This document shows, in pieces, positions 1-6,874 of a stretch of DNA of 24,658 nucleotides; position 1 is the first letter of the stretch; each line of letters begins with the position of its first letter. The notes below the pieces were generated by a model. It was not told where the DNA came from and ran no database searches. It saw only the letters and a program-made list of their open reading frames with translations. Origin of the DNA: CAYVBJ01 sp964415185 (lineage in GTDB: Bacteria; Bacteroidota; Rhodothermia; Balneolales; Balneolaceae). Location: assembly GCA_964415185.1 (NCBI GenBank), contig CAYPZI010000037.1, positions 1-24,658 of the forward strand, given 5' to 3'. The position numbers and the translations under genes were made by a program.

Positions 1-543
1 TACCGTGTTCATGCCGTATGTGTGAAAATAGGAACGAACCAGGAAATCACTGCCCGCCTTGGTTGCCGAATAGGGTGAATTCGGGGCGTAAGGGGTTTGT
101 TCCGTAAAATACCCGGATTCACCCAACGTTCCGTAAACCTCATCGGTAGAAACGTGAAGAAACCTGTTTCCTTTAAAATCAGGCTTATACTCCTGCCACA
201 ATTGACGGCATTCTTCGAGGATATTGAAAGTGCCCAAAACATTTGAAAGGACAAATGGTTCCGGCCCCAGGATAGAATTATCAACATGTGATTCGGCTGC
301 AAGGTGCATCACGCCGTCGGGCTTCCAGTCTTTCAGTACATCTTTTACTTCAGTGCGGTTTACTATGTCCAGTTTATGAAACGAGTATCGCTCAGAACTT
401 TCTGCTTCTTTTAAATAAGACAAATCGGAAGCGTAGGTCAGCTTGTCGATATTCAGGATTTCAATTTCAGGATAATTTTTTATTAAATAGAGGATCAGAT
501 TCGATCCGATAAACCCGGCACCGCCGGTTACAATCAGTTTCAT
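1..543 (-). CDS. rmlB: dTDP-glucose 4,6-dehydratase, 3' part cut by window edge
   Basis: Converts dTDP-glucose to dTDP-4-keto-6-deoxyglucose, the second step of dTDP-L-rhamnose synthesis, in the cytoplasm. Reading the minus strand from the ATG at 543-541 gives 181 codons open to position 1; the family is usually about 330-350 residues, so roughly half is present. The Rossmann motif GGAGFIGSN is at residues 7-15. The short-chain dehydrogenase active site is visible: STDEVYG (Thr133, Asp134, Glu135) and YSATK (Tyr158, Lys162). An AAGGA Shine-Dalgarno-like site lies just upstream of the start. It is the last visible gene of the rml operon and is separated from rmlC by 170 bp carrying a hairpin repeat, whereas the other genes in the operon nearly touch or overlap. 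Identification is firm. Confidence 0.93.
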   Translation of the reverse strand, partial: MKLIVTGGAGFIGSNLILYLIKNYPEIEILNIDKLTYASDLSYLKEAESSERYSFHKLDIVNRTEVKDVLKDWKPDGVMHLAAESHVDNSILGPEPFVLSNVLGTFNILEECRQLWQEYKPDFKGNRFLHVSTDEVYGTLGESGYFTEQTPYAPNSPYSATKAGSDFLVRSYFHTYGMNTV

Positions 544-585
544 TTATTTTCCTTTTTTAATTTGATAAAAACAGGATGTATTGTC

Positions 586-709
586 ATGTCAGTTGTAAAC
601 CCGCAAAGTTTTATCTCAATATTGCTGCAATTATATTAATATAATGTCATTTCAGAAAGGAAACTTTGCGGGTTTTTATCCGGCATTTTATCATTGGCTT
701 GACAGTAGT
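586..709 (+). repeat. Hairpin repeat element, copy 1 (rmlC-rmlB gap)
   Basis: A perfect 15-bp inverted repeat, AAACCCGCAAAGTTT at 597-611 and its complement at 661-675, encloses a 49-nt loop. It is followed by a tail containing CCGGCATTTTAT (680-691), TCATTG and GACAGTAGT (701-709). The same arms, the same loop length and the same tail recur at 6220-6340, and a copy with a different stem lies at 6341-6447. Loop landmarks shared with the other copies are TATC just after arm 1 and TTTCAG shortly before arm 2. A run of five T follows arm 2 on the plus strand. The element lies inside the minus-strand rml operon, and its tail ends 4 nt before the rmlC stop codon. It has no coding capacity. I do not recognise the family; a MITE, REP-like element or structured RNA are possibilities. 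Confidence 0.8.
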
Positions 710-713
710 TCAT

Positions 714-1262
714 TTAAAACAAATCTTCACTATTTAAACTCTTTAAATACGGCAGATTTTTGTCCTTATTGGAGAGTACCGGGTTTTTGATTTTCCAGTT
801 AATATTTAAATCAGGGTCGTCCCATCGAATTCCTCTTTCAAATGAGGGATTATAATAGGAAGAGCATTTGTAGCTGATAATAGCTTGTTCTGAAAGTACG
901 GCAAAGCCATGGGCAAAGCCTTTGGGAATGAAAAGCTGGTGATGGTTCTGATCGTCCAATTCTACTGCTTCAAATTTTTTGTAAGTAGGAGATGAGGTTC
1001 GTATATCAACGGCTATATCCACTATTTTTCCTTTAGTAACCATGATCAGTTTTGCCTGTGCTGCCGGTTCAACCTGATAATGAAGTCCCCGGATAACCCC
1101 TTTTACCGAGCTGGAAATATTATCCTGTACAAAAGTTGCATTTAGGCCTTGTTTATTAAGATACTTCTCCCTGTAAGATTCAAAAAAATAGCCGCGTGAA
1201 TCTTCATAAATGGCAGGTTTCAACAGATAAAGCCCATCAAGACCGAGTTTTTGAAATTTCAT
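714..1262 (-). CDS. rmlC: dTDP-4-dehydrorhamnose 3,5-epimerase
   Basis: Epimerises C3 and C5 of dTDP-4-keto-6-deoxyglucose, the third step of dTDP-rhamnose synthesis, as a cytoplasmic cupin enzyme. At 182 residues it has the usual family length. Visible motifs are GVIRGLHYQ at about 55-63 with the catalytic His61, the substrate-pocket motif IPKGFAHGF, and ERGIRWDDP near the C-terminus. The ATG lies only 3 nt after the rmlD stop, so the two are surely co-transcribed. Downstream, the spacing to rmlB widens to 170 bp because of the inserted hairpin repeat, which could reduce expression of rmlB relative to the rest of the operon (inference). Confidence 0.95.
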   Translation of the reverse strand: MKFQKLGLDGLYLLKPAIYEDSRGYFFESYREKYLNKQGLNATFVQDNISSSVKGVIRGLHYQVEPAAQAKLIMVTKGKIVDIAVDIRTSSPTYKKFEAVELDDQNHHQLFIPKGFAHGFAVLSEQAIISYKCSSYYNPSFERGIRWDDPDLNINWKIKNPVLSNKDKNLPYLKSLNSEDLF

Positions 1263-1265
1263 ATT

Positions 1266-2138
1266 TCAGTATTTGTTCATTGATTGTGAATTTAGAAAAA
1301 TTTCCAGGCTGCTTCGCCAATCTTTGATCAGGACCGGATTCATTTCTTTCATTTTTTTTATTGACAGTTTTGAAAATGCGGGCCTTTTAGCTTTTTGTTT
1401 AAATTTATCGCTTGAAACTGCCCGGATACTCACCTCCTTGTTTGTAATTTCGAATATCGCTGAAGCGAAATCAAACCAGTTTATAATACCGGCTGTGGTG
1501 AAATGAAACAATCCGGTTTTGCGATGATTAATCAGGTAATATAGTGCCGGAATGAGATCATGTACAAAAGTTGGACTGCCCCATTGATCATCAACCACCT
1601 GCAACTCATTACGGCTCTCTGCCAGGCGAAGCATGGTTTTGATGAAGTTATTGCCATGTTTTCCGCAAAGCCAGGATACACGTAAGATGAGGTATCTGCA
1701 ACCTGAATTTTGAATGGCCTGTTCGCCGTTCAGTTTACTTTTCCCATAGATATTAAGCGGGTCAGATTCGGCATTTTCCGGATAACCATCCGGATATTTT
1801 GTACGATCGGACTTAAGGCCGGGAAAAACATAATCTGTGCTGAAATGAACCAGGAGGGCATTAATTTTCAAGGCTGCCTCCGCAAGGTTTTTTACCGCCT
1901 GGCTGTTGACAAGAAATGCTTTTTCCGTTTCATCTTCAGCACGGTCAACGGCGGTATATGCAGCACAATTGATGATAATATCCGGTTTTTGATCTTTCAG
2001 AATCGATTTTGTTTTATCAAAATCTGTGATATCCAGTTCAGACGAGGTTAAAAAAAGTGAACCGGGTTGATTGAATAATTCCGACTCCTGTAACTCGCTG
2101 CCAAGTTGCCCCCCTGCGCCCGTGATCAAATATTTCAT
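1266..2138 (-). CDS. rmlD: dTDP-4-dehydrorhamnose reductase
   Basis: NADPH-dependent reduction of dTDP-4-keto-L-rhamnose to dTDP-L-rhamnose, the last step of the pathway. It is a short-chain dehydrogenase of 290 residues, normal for the family. The N-terminal nucleotide-binding motif GAGGQLG is at 7-13, STDYVFPG at 100-107, and the catalytic YGKSK (Tyr131, Lys135) follows. The start codon overlaps the stop of rmlA by 4 bases (ATGA type), which suggests translational coupling. All four rml activities are present in this operon, in the order A-D-C-B. Confidence 0.95.
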   Translation of the reverse strand: MKYLITGAGGQLGSELQESELFNQPGSLFLTSSELDITDFDKTKSILKDQKPDIIINCAAYTAVDRAEDETEKAFLVNSQAVKNLAEAALKINALLVHFSTDYVFPGLKSDRTKYPDGYPENAESDPLNIYGKSKLNGEQAIQNSGCRYLILRVSWLCGKHGNNFIKTMLRLAESRNELQVVDDQWGSPTFVHDLIPALYYLINHRKTGLFHFTTAGIINWFDFASAIFEITNKEVSIRAVSSDKFKQKAKRPAFSKLSIKKMKEMNPVLIKDWRSSLEIFLNSQSMNKY

Positions 2139-2845
2139 ATCGAATTGCCGCTCGCAAGTTCATTTGCATGGAAGTAGGATGAAAACGTACCGGCGTCGGT
2201 CCACCACCCGTCAAGTATCGAATACTGCATCTTTCTTTCACGAATATAGTGATTGTTCACATCGGTAATTTCGAGTTCACCGCGGCCGGAGGGGGTAAGG
2301 TTTCGGATGAAATCGAATACACGGGAATCGTACATGTAGATTCCTGTTACAGCATACTCCGATTTGGGATTTTCAGGCTTTTCTTCAATTCTCAGAATTT
2401 TATTATCTGAAAGTTCCGGCACGCCAAAACGCTCGGGGTCATGTACTTTCTTGATCATAATCTGAGCCCCGTCATCATTAAAATTTTGTACGGCATCTGC
2501 GATGCTTGCACTGAATACATTATCACCGAGAATAACGGTTAAGCTTTCATCTCCTGCAAAATTTTCTGCAAGCCCCAGGGCCTGTGCAATGCCGCCTGCT
2601 TCGTCCTGCACTTTATAGGTGAATCTGCAGTCAAATTCACGGCCCGAGCCCAGCAGGTTTACAACATCACCCATGTGATCGGTTCCGGTTACGATCAGGA
2701 TTTCACGAATCCCGGCTTCGATTAATTTTCCGATCGGGTAGTAGATCATAGGCTTTTTTCCTATTGGCAACAGATGCTTATTGGTTACTTTGGTAAGGGG
2801 GTACAACCTTGTACCGGTTCCCCCGGCAAGTACAATTCCTTTCAT
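2135..2845 (-). CDS. rmlA: Glucose-1-phosphate thymidylyltransferase
   Basis: Makes dTDP-glucose from dTTP and glucose 1-phosphate, the first committed step of dTDP-rhamnose synthesis. The nucleotidyltransferase signature GGTGTRLYPLT lies at residues 8-18, followed by KHLLPIGKKPM, in which the lysines contact substrate, and ILGDNVF further on. At 236 residues it is shorter than the roughly 290-residue enterobacterial RmlA. It matches the short form, which lacks the C-terminal extension; whether it responds to dTDP-rhamnose feedback cannot be told from this. It is the first gene of the minus-strand operon, so the promoter should lie in the AT-rich stretch just above 2845. No clear Shine-Dalgarno site is visible before the ATG. 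Confidence 0.94.
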   Translation of the reverse strand: MKGIVLAGGTGTRLYPLTKVTNKHLLPIGKKPMIYYPIGKLIEAGIREILIVTGTDHMGDVVNLLGSGREFDCRFTYKVQDEAGGIAQALGLAENFAGDESLTVILGDNVFSASIADAVQNFNDDGAQIMIKKVHDPERFGVPELSDNKILRIEEKPENPKSEYAVTGIYMYDSRVFDFIRNLTPSGRGELEITDVNNHYIRERKMQYSILDGWWTDAGTFSSYFHANELASGNSI

Positions 2846-3012
2846 AATTCGAATAATCAGTTTTTAAATTTATTTGCAAAGATATCGTTTCTACAGTTTA
2901 ATTCAGAACTATTGACATCAAAACTCCCGACTTAAAGTAAAAGTTCAAGTCGCGATTTTGTGGTTGAAACAGATTTATACCGGGTTTATTGGTCCGTTGT
3001 GTGTTGTTTGCG

Positions 3013-3059
3013 GTTCGTTGTTCGTGACAGCTTGTAAACAACTGACACTGACAACGAAC
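3013..3059. repeat. Imperfect 18-bp inverted repeat
   Basis: Left arm 3013-3030 (GTTCGTTGTTCGTGACAG) pairs with right arm 3042-3059 (CTGACACTGACAACGAAC) at 15 of 18 positions across an 11-nt loop. The left arm grows out of a GTTCGTT-like low-complexity string. It may be a folded degenerate repeat rather than a terminator, because neither side carries a T run and it lies upstream of both divergent operons. Confidence 0.5.
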
Positions 3060-3169
3060 AAAAGCGACTTCCTGTTTTATGATGCAAGCTCTCTAACCTT
3101 TTGTTTTTATAACATAAAGTAAGGAGTTCTGAACTTGCTGTCATTATGAATTCAGATCCAATTCTTAAG

Positions 3170-3204
3170 TAAAATTTAATCTAATAACTAACCATTTAAG
3201 AATT
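3170..3204. promoter_or_regulatory. 9-bp AT-rich inverted repeat followed by T run
   Basis: AATTCTTAA (3170-3178) and TTAAGAATT (3196-3204) are perfect complements across 17 nt and run into a short T tract. The site lies about 160 bp upstream of the pilin-like operon. It could be an operator, an attenuator-like hairpin, or chance in AT-rich DNA. Its role is unknown. Confidence 0.25.
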
Positions 3205-3363
3205 TTTTAATTACACAGGTAAATCATTACAAGTATCATTCAATCAAACAGTAAATTTGTAAATGTTAAATGCTTTCTAATGTTAACATTTTAAATATGC
3301 ATGTAACAATTTCAGTTCTAAAATGTCCTGAAGTTAGAAAGATTTAATTTAGCAATCTGTATT

Positions 3364-3798
3364 ATGAACGATTACTCGGATATTTTTTATCTGATTGGGG
3401 CGATACTCGTTTTTTCTATGTTATCCCTGCAGGTGAACAGGCTGATATTCAGAAATAATCTCATCCAGATGCAGTCGGGTGTTGAATACCATGCTGTAAC
3501 ACATGCTCAGGATTATGCCGATCAGATTCAGTTTATGAGATCAGAAGATGACCTGGACGATTTTTCAGATCTCTTTCCACGTACCGACAGTGTCTCTTTT
3601 AATGACTCGGATCCTTCGGCTTTTTTGCCTTTTCTTGTGAATGTTGAAGTGTCTGATACCACACTGGTCGATTCAAATGTTGATAATAAATTTGTGAGGA
3701 TCAGTCTGAACAGCCAGTTTCTTGAAAGAGAAGATATAGGTGTTGCTGTGCCTACACGGACAATTGTCGTTGAAATGATTAAAAGTTTTATCAATTAA
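3364..3798 (+). CDS. Membrane-anchored pilin-like protein 1
   Basis: I do not recognise a named family. The 144-residue protein has one hydrophobic segment at about 7-24 directly at the N-terminus, then a polar, acidic extracytoplasmic part. No GF(T/S)LxE prepilin peptidase site and no Sec cleavage site are seen, so the helix probably stays as an anchor. After the membrane segment comes VEYH (40-43). The same VEYH follows the anchor in the third gene of this cluster, and VE occurs at the matching place in the second. The N-terminal helix followed by an alpha/beta-looking domain resembles minor pilins or pseudopilins. It opens a four-gene plus-strand run with gaps of about 20-26 bp. Function as a surface or secretion component is inferred. 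Confidence 0.75.
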   Translation: MNDYSDIFYLIGAILVFSMLSLQVNRLIFRNNLIQMQSGVEYHAVTHAQDYADQIQFMRSEDDLDDFSDLFPRTDSVSFNDSDPSAFLPFLVNVEVSDTTLVDSNVDNKFVRISLNSQFLEREDIGVAVPTRTIVVEMIKSFIN

Positions 3799-3822
3799 TG
3801 AACTGATTCAGGGGGTTTTTCT

Positions 3823-4422
3823 ATGAATATAAGTCTGATTACAAGTTTTGCCATTGGGGGCCTCGTATTGCTTTCCATTTTGGCACTGAACAGAAATATG
3901 ATGCTTCATTCGGCTGATTCAACGGTTGAAATTATAAATCAGTACAAAAGCGATGAACTGTTTGAATTGATAACACATGACCTTTCGCGCATCGGGTATG
4001 GTTTTCCCTCTCCTGGAGATGAAGTTAAAATTCAGCAATTCAAAGATGATATGATCAAATTCCGGGCGGATGTTCTTGATGACGGCGTGGATGAAGTTTT
4101 ATGGATATTTCCGGGCAGCCCTGTTCCTCAAACTCCGAATCCGGATGACAAGCGGCTGATGAGAAGGGGTTCGGTGGGAAGCGGCACTCCCGGTAACCTG
4201 GAAAATGATTTCTACGTAATCGATTTTAAACTTACGGGTTACCGTAATACGGACGGCACCGATGAAACTACGGATGAAGACCAGATCAGGAGTATTCTTG
4301 TGGAGATAGTTTATGATTCTCCAAACCCGGCAAGCCTTCACAACGGAAGTCAGCCGGAATACCACAGAAGACATTGGAGAAAACTGATTGTACCCAAAAA
4401 CCTGCAGTTTACTCAATTTTAA
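3823..4422 (+). CDS. Membrane-anchored pilin-like protein 2 (PilW-like)
   Basis: The 199-residue protein has an N-terminal hydrophobic segment at about 5-22, then polar sequence beginning with STVEIINQY (33-41). The stretch ITHDLSRIGYGFPSP (about 50-64) resembles the post-helix part of PilW/PulJ-type minor pilins, which often read as 'DL..aGyg'. The C-terminal half has alternating hydrophobic residues typical of a beta-sheet head. No prepilin leader is visible. An AGGGGG run about 8 nt upstream of the ATG is a good ribosome binding site. It sits between two proteins with the same anchor architecture, so the three may assemble together (inference). The exact family is uncertain. Confidence 0.75.
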   Translation: MNISLITSFAIGGLVLLSILALNRNMMLHSADSTVEIINQYKSDELFELITHDLSRIGYGFPSPGDEVKIQQFKDDMIKFRADVLDDGVDEVLWIFPGSPVPQTPNPDDKRLMRRGSVGSGTPGNLENDFYVIDFKLTGYRNTDGTDETTDEDQIRSILVEIVYDSPNPASLHNGSQPEYHRRHWRKLIVPKNLQFTQF

Positions 4423-4443
4423 TAATAATTAACGGAGAAAATC

Positions 4444-5727
4444 ATGGGCCGAGGACTTTTATTTTTGACGGGCGGGATGTTTGTGATTGTTGGTATCATT
4501 CAGCTCGGTATCAACAACAGGCAGCAGATGTTGCCCGAGAGAACGGTTGAATACCATTCGGAAAATCAGGCAAATAATATTACAGCCAGCCTGATGGATT
4601 ATGCCATTAGTGAAATCAGGGAAAATCAAACATGGAAGGGAACCGGGGGCAACGGATTTACTTCCAATGATTTTTTGGGCGGTTCCGGTAGTGTTCAGGT
4701 ATATGATATAAATGATTTTTTGGATCCAAATGTCACACTGCCTGATAACAGTATTCCGGGATGGAGCCAGTTTACACTTTTGCTTCACGCTACTGCTGAT
4801 TATGAGGGACGCACAGTAGAAACGGAAGTGATGTTGACGAAGGATGCTTTTTCCAAGTTTTCTTATTTCACGGATGTGGAACCGAGCAATATTTGGTTTT
4901 TTAGCGGTGATGAGCTGACCGGCAGGGTTCATTCAAACGGAACCATGAATATGGTCGGAACTCCCACTTTTCACGGGATGGTAACAAGTACACAAATGTG
5001 GAATGAACACTCGAACGGGGCAGATCCCGAGTTCCTCGGAGGCTCGGATTTTAGTTTTGACCGGATTGAACTGCCAACAGATGACCAGTTGGATGCTCTT
5101 CGGTTTTCAGCAGACAACGGTGGTTTAAATTATAACAATGAAATTTACGTACGCCTCAACAGTGACGGTACTGCAAGGATTCTTGAAAATGTAAATAATA
5201 ACTGGAATAATAATCCGGTTGAGCATAATGAAACCCTTGCGAATTATAACGGCGTTATATCTTCAAGTGAAAAGATATTTATAAACGGTGAATTACAGGG
5301 CCAGTTAACCGTGCACTCGGAAGATGATATTGAAATCCTGGGTGATCTGACATACCACACAGATCCTCGAGATGATCCGGCTTCTCAGGACATGCTTGGA
5401 CTGGTTAGTGAACAGCAGGTTTACGTAGATCGAAATGCCCATTCGGTAAATGGCTCGAAAGATTTGAAAATACATGCTTCGATTATGGCGTTGGACAAAT
5501 CTTTTACGGTTGAGGATTACAGTTCGGGAAGTGCCAGGGGTGAACTTGAGATTTTGGGTGGTATAGTTCAGGAAAGGCGTGGACCGGTCGGAACGTTTAG
5601 CGGCGGCTCACTCAGAAGCGGATACAGCAAAAGTTACCAGTACGATGAACGACTCGAAAGAATGTTTCCTCCCAGTTTTCCACGTGAAAGTTTTTTCTCT
5701 GTTGTTTATTGGAAAGACAAATCATAA
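4444..5727 (+). CDS. Membrane-anchored DUF4900-like / PilX-like protein
   Basis: 427 residues with an N-terminal hydrophobic anchor at about 4-22, then ERTVEYH (32-38), matching the post-anchor motif of the first gene. The rest is extracytoplasmic. The central part contains IWFFSGDELTGRVHSNGT and later GLVSEQQVYVDRNA, which I associate with DUF4900-type proteins, found with type IV pilus-like genes in Bacteroidota and Deinococcus-like bacteria. The tail is aromatic and charged. GGAG seven bases before the ATG supports the start. The role is not established; a structural or adhesive part of a surface assembly is the likeliest reading. The DUF4900 assignment is from memory and should be taken as moderate. 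Confidence 0.75.
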   Translation: MGRGLLFLTGGMFVIVGIIQLGINNRQQMLPERTVEYHSENQANNITASLMDYAISEIRENQTWKGTGGNGFTSNDFLGGSGSVQVYDINDFLDPNVTLPDNSIPGWSQFTLLLHATADYEGRTVETEVMLTKDAFSKFSYFTDVEPSNIWFFSGDELTGRVHSNGTMNMVGTPTFHGMVTSTQMWNEHSNGADPEFLGGSDFSFDRIELPTDDQLDALRFSADNGGLNYNNEIYVRLNSDGTARILENVNNNWNNNPVEHNETLANYNGVISSSEKIFINGELQGQLTVHSEDDIEILGDLTYHTDPRDDPASQDMLGLVSEQQVYVDRNAHSVNGSKDLKIHASIMALDKSFTVEDYSSGSARGELEILGGIVQERRGPVGTFSGGSLRSGYSKSYQYDERLERMFPPSFPRESFFSVVYWKDKS

Positions 5728-5753
5728 TCCGGAAATATCAATAAAATACTGTC

Positions 5754-6152
5754 ATGAAGAAATTGTTAGTCATCTTTTTAATTTTATTTTTATCAGGCCT
5801 TATTCATACAGATGTGATTGCACAAGAAGCATCGATTACTTTTCATGTAAATCTGCAGCCCGAACTAAAAGACAGTACGTTTGTGCCGGGCCGCGATTAT
5901 ATTGAGATAACCGGTGATCAGTTTCCTTTCAGCAAATCCGGCAACCGTTTAAAAGATGATTCTGTGCCCGCTGACAGCATCTATTCCATAACTCTGAATT
6001 TTGACAGATTCAGCGTCAACAAAACTTACGCATACAATTTTATCATGAATATCAACGGGCAGCCAAGAAAGGAAAGCATGCCCCGGCAGGTTGCCATCCG
6101 CCCGGGCGAGCATGAACTGGATGCGCTTTATTTTGATGCTTTCGCCTGGTGA
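5754..6152 (+). CDS. Secreted small beta-domain protein (CBM20/48-like fold)
   Basis: 132 residues. Residues 1-23 form a clear Sec signal peptide ending near VIAQEA. The mature part reads like the starch-binding/Ig-like domains seen at the ends of Bacteroidota secreted proteins: ITFHVNL at the start, then a GRDYIEITGDQFPF stretch, YSITLNF, YAYNFIMN and a final aromatic strand. A single domain with no enzyme attached is unusual. It follows the pilin-like genes by 26 bp in the same direction, so it is probably co-expressed and could be an associated surface or periplasmic factor. Carbohydrate binding is not shown, because tryptophans typical of a binding face are not evident apart from the final residue. 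Confidence 0.7.
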   Translation: MKKLLVIFLILFLSGLIHTDVIAQEASITFHVNLQPELKDSTFVPGRDYIEITGDQFPFSKSGNRLKDDSVPADSIYSITLNFDRFSVNKTYAYNFIMNINGQPRKESMPRQVAIRPGEHELDALYFDAFAW

Positions 6153-6219
6153 GGAGGAGCAGGCAATTGGCAGTTGACAGAAGACGGTTACCTGCAGGAG
6201 AAAAAAGGATGATAGTTTT

Positions 6220-6340
6220 ATGTCAAATATAAACCCGCAAAGTTTTATCTCATGGTTGCTTCCATTTTTTCAAGATTCTGCCATTTCAGAAAGGAAACTT
6301 TGCGGGTTTTTACCTGGCATTTAATCATTGACGCGACACT
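6220..6340 (+). repeat. Hairpin repeat element, copy 2
   Basis: Arms AAACCCGCAAAGTTT (6231-6245) and its complement (6295-6309) are identical to copy 1 and flank a 49-nt loop of the same length. The first 7 nt and the last 13 nt of the loop (through TTTCAGAAAGG) match copy 1, while the loop centre differs. The tail GGCATTTAATCATTGACGCG runs to the centre of the palindrome at 6340/6341. Same orientation as copy 1. Confidence 0.82.
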
Positions 6341-6365
6341 AGTGTTGTGTCAATGATAAAATGCC
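6316..6365. repeat. 50-bp near-perfect palindrome joining copies 2 and 3
   Basis: The two 25-nt halves meet between 6340 and 6341 at ACACT|AGTGT and are complementary at 22 of 25 positions. Each half is the tail of one hairpin repeat, so the palindrome is the junction of two elements in tail-to-tail orientation. Copy 1 carries only a half site, ending GACAGTAGT at 709. Confidence 0.85.
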
Positions 6366-6447
6366 GGATAAATCATCGGATGAGTCAACCCTGAAACAGC
6401 GCAAGAATACAAAAATGCTTGACCTTTCGATAAAACTCATCCGATGA
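6341..6447 (-). repeat. Hairpin repeat element, copy 3, with a different stem
   Basis: Read on the minus strand, arm TCATCGGATGAGT (complement of 6435-6447) is followed by a 49-nt loop and then the complementary arm (complement of 6373-6385). The tail TTTATCCGGCATTTTATCAT then leads to the palindrome centre. The loop length equals that of copies 1 and 2, and the loop landmarks TTTCAG and CATTTTT are in the same register. The 13-bp stem is unrelated in its outer part to the CCCGCAA stem of the other copies but pairs perfectly, so pairing rather than sequence is kept. Confidence 0.75.
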
Positions 6448-6663
6448 CTTTCTTCCCGCAACCGAAATATAAGCTGTTATCATCAAGCAAGACCGGCATA
6501 TTTTTATTCTACACTTTAAAATAAAGACTCTTCATATCATACTTGTTAAACCCCAATAACAAAATCACCTGAACTTTTTGTATTTTTAATCGAATAACGG
6601 TTTATGATGAAGGATATAAACCATATTATATTGAAAGTAAACTCAAATTAAAGGTTTCTTAAA

Positions 6664-6867
6664 ATGGATGAAGAAATTATACGGGATTTGAACGAAGAGC
6701 TGGATGGAGTTATTGATGAAGCTCACCGCAAAATTGATGAGTTGAATATTGAAGAAAATCTTGAAGAATTGAAAACGGAAGCTGAACTGCTGATTCGGAA
6801 ATACCCGGTTCGCAGCGTTTTAGCCGGGGCCGCAGTCGGTTTTTTAATCGGCAGACTTTTCAGATAA
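6664..6867 (+). CDS. Small DUF883/YqjD-like membrane-anchored protein
   Basis: 67 residues. An acidic, amphipathic N-terminal helix (about 1-45, rich in Glu, Asp, Leu and Ile) is followed by KYPVRSVLAGAAVGFLIGRL, the C-terminal membrane segment typical of the YqjD/ElaB (DUF883) family. In that family these are tail-anchored inner membrane proteins, and E. coli members are linked to ribosome association in stationary phase. It is the first gene of a three-gene set matching the yqjD-yqjE-yqjK order of proteobacteria. A stress or stationary-phase role is inferred from the family only. Confidence 0.72.
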   Translation: MDEEIIRDLNEELDGVIDEAHRKIDELNIEENLEELKTEAELLIRKYPVRSVLAGAAVGFLIGRLFR

Positions 6868-6874
6868 TTTAGTT

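Larger units (their letters stand above)
2846..3363. other. 518-bp divergent intergenic region
   Basis: Lies between the minus-strand rml operon and the plus-strand pilin-like operon, and should hold both promoters. The left half contains a G/T-rich string (about 2990-3025) built from variants of GTTCGTT that folds into the inverted repeat at 3013-3059. The right half, from about 3160, is strongly AT-rich. It contains AATTCTTAA/TTAAGAATT (3170-3204) and AAATGTTAA/TTAACATTT (3261-3269 and 3283-3291), possible operator-like or hairpin sequences. I see no convincing open reading frame and no RNA gene here. Confidence 0.55.
6153..6663. other. 511-bp intergenic region with repeats
   Basis: No open reading frame of substance. 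It starts with a short TTGGCAGTTGACAG string (about 6165-6179) of a kind seen dispersed in related genomes. It then carries two copies of the hairpin repeat facing each other (6220-6340 and 6341-6447), joined by a 50-bp near-palindrome. The remainder, 6448-6663, is AT-rich and should include the promoter of the downstream small-membrane-protein operon; I see no clear motif in it. A loose match to the repeat tail (CCGGCATATTTTTATT, from about 6491) may be a decayed fragment. Confidence 0.6.

Noticed and set aside
9..302. A 97-residue minus-strand frame at the window start
   Set aside because: The frame of rmlB on the same strand has clear family motifs (GGAGFIGSN, YSATK) and covers the whole stretch; the 97-residue frame is a shadow.
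597..680. Reading the hairpin as a simple intrinsic terminator
   Set aside because: Although five T follow arm 2 on the plus strand, the 49-nt loop is too long, the loop ends are conserved between copies, and no plus-strand gene ends before it.
586..709. Reading the hairpin repeat as an integron attC site or retron RNA
   Set aside because: No RYYYAAC/GTTRRRY core sites, no integrase or cassette array, and no reverse transcriptase gene in the window.
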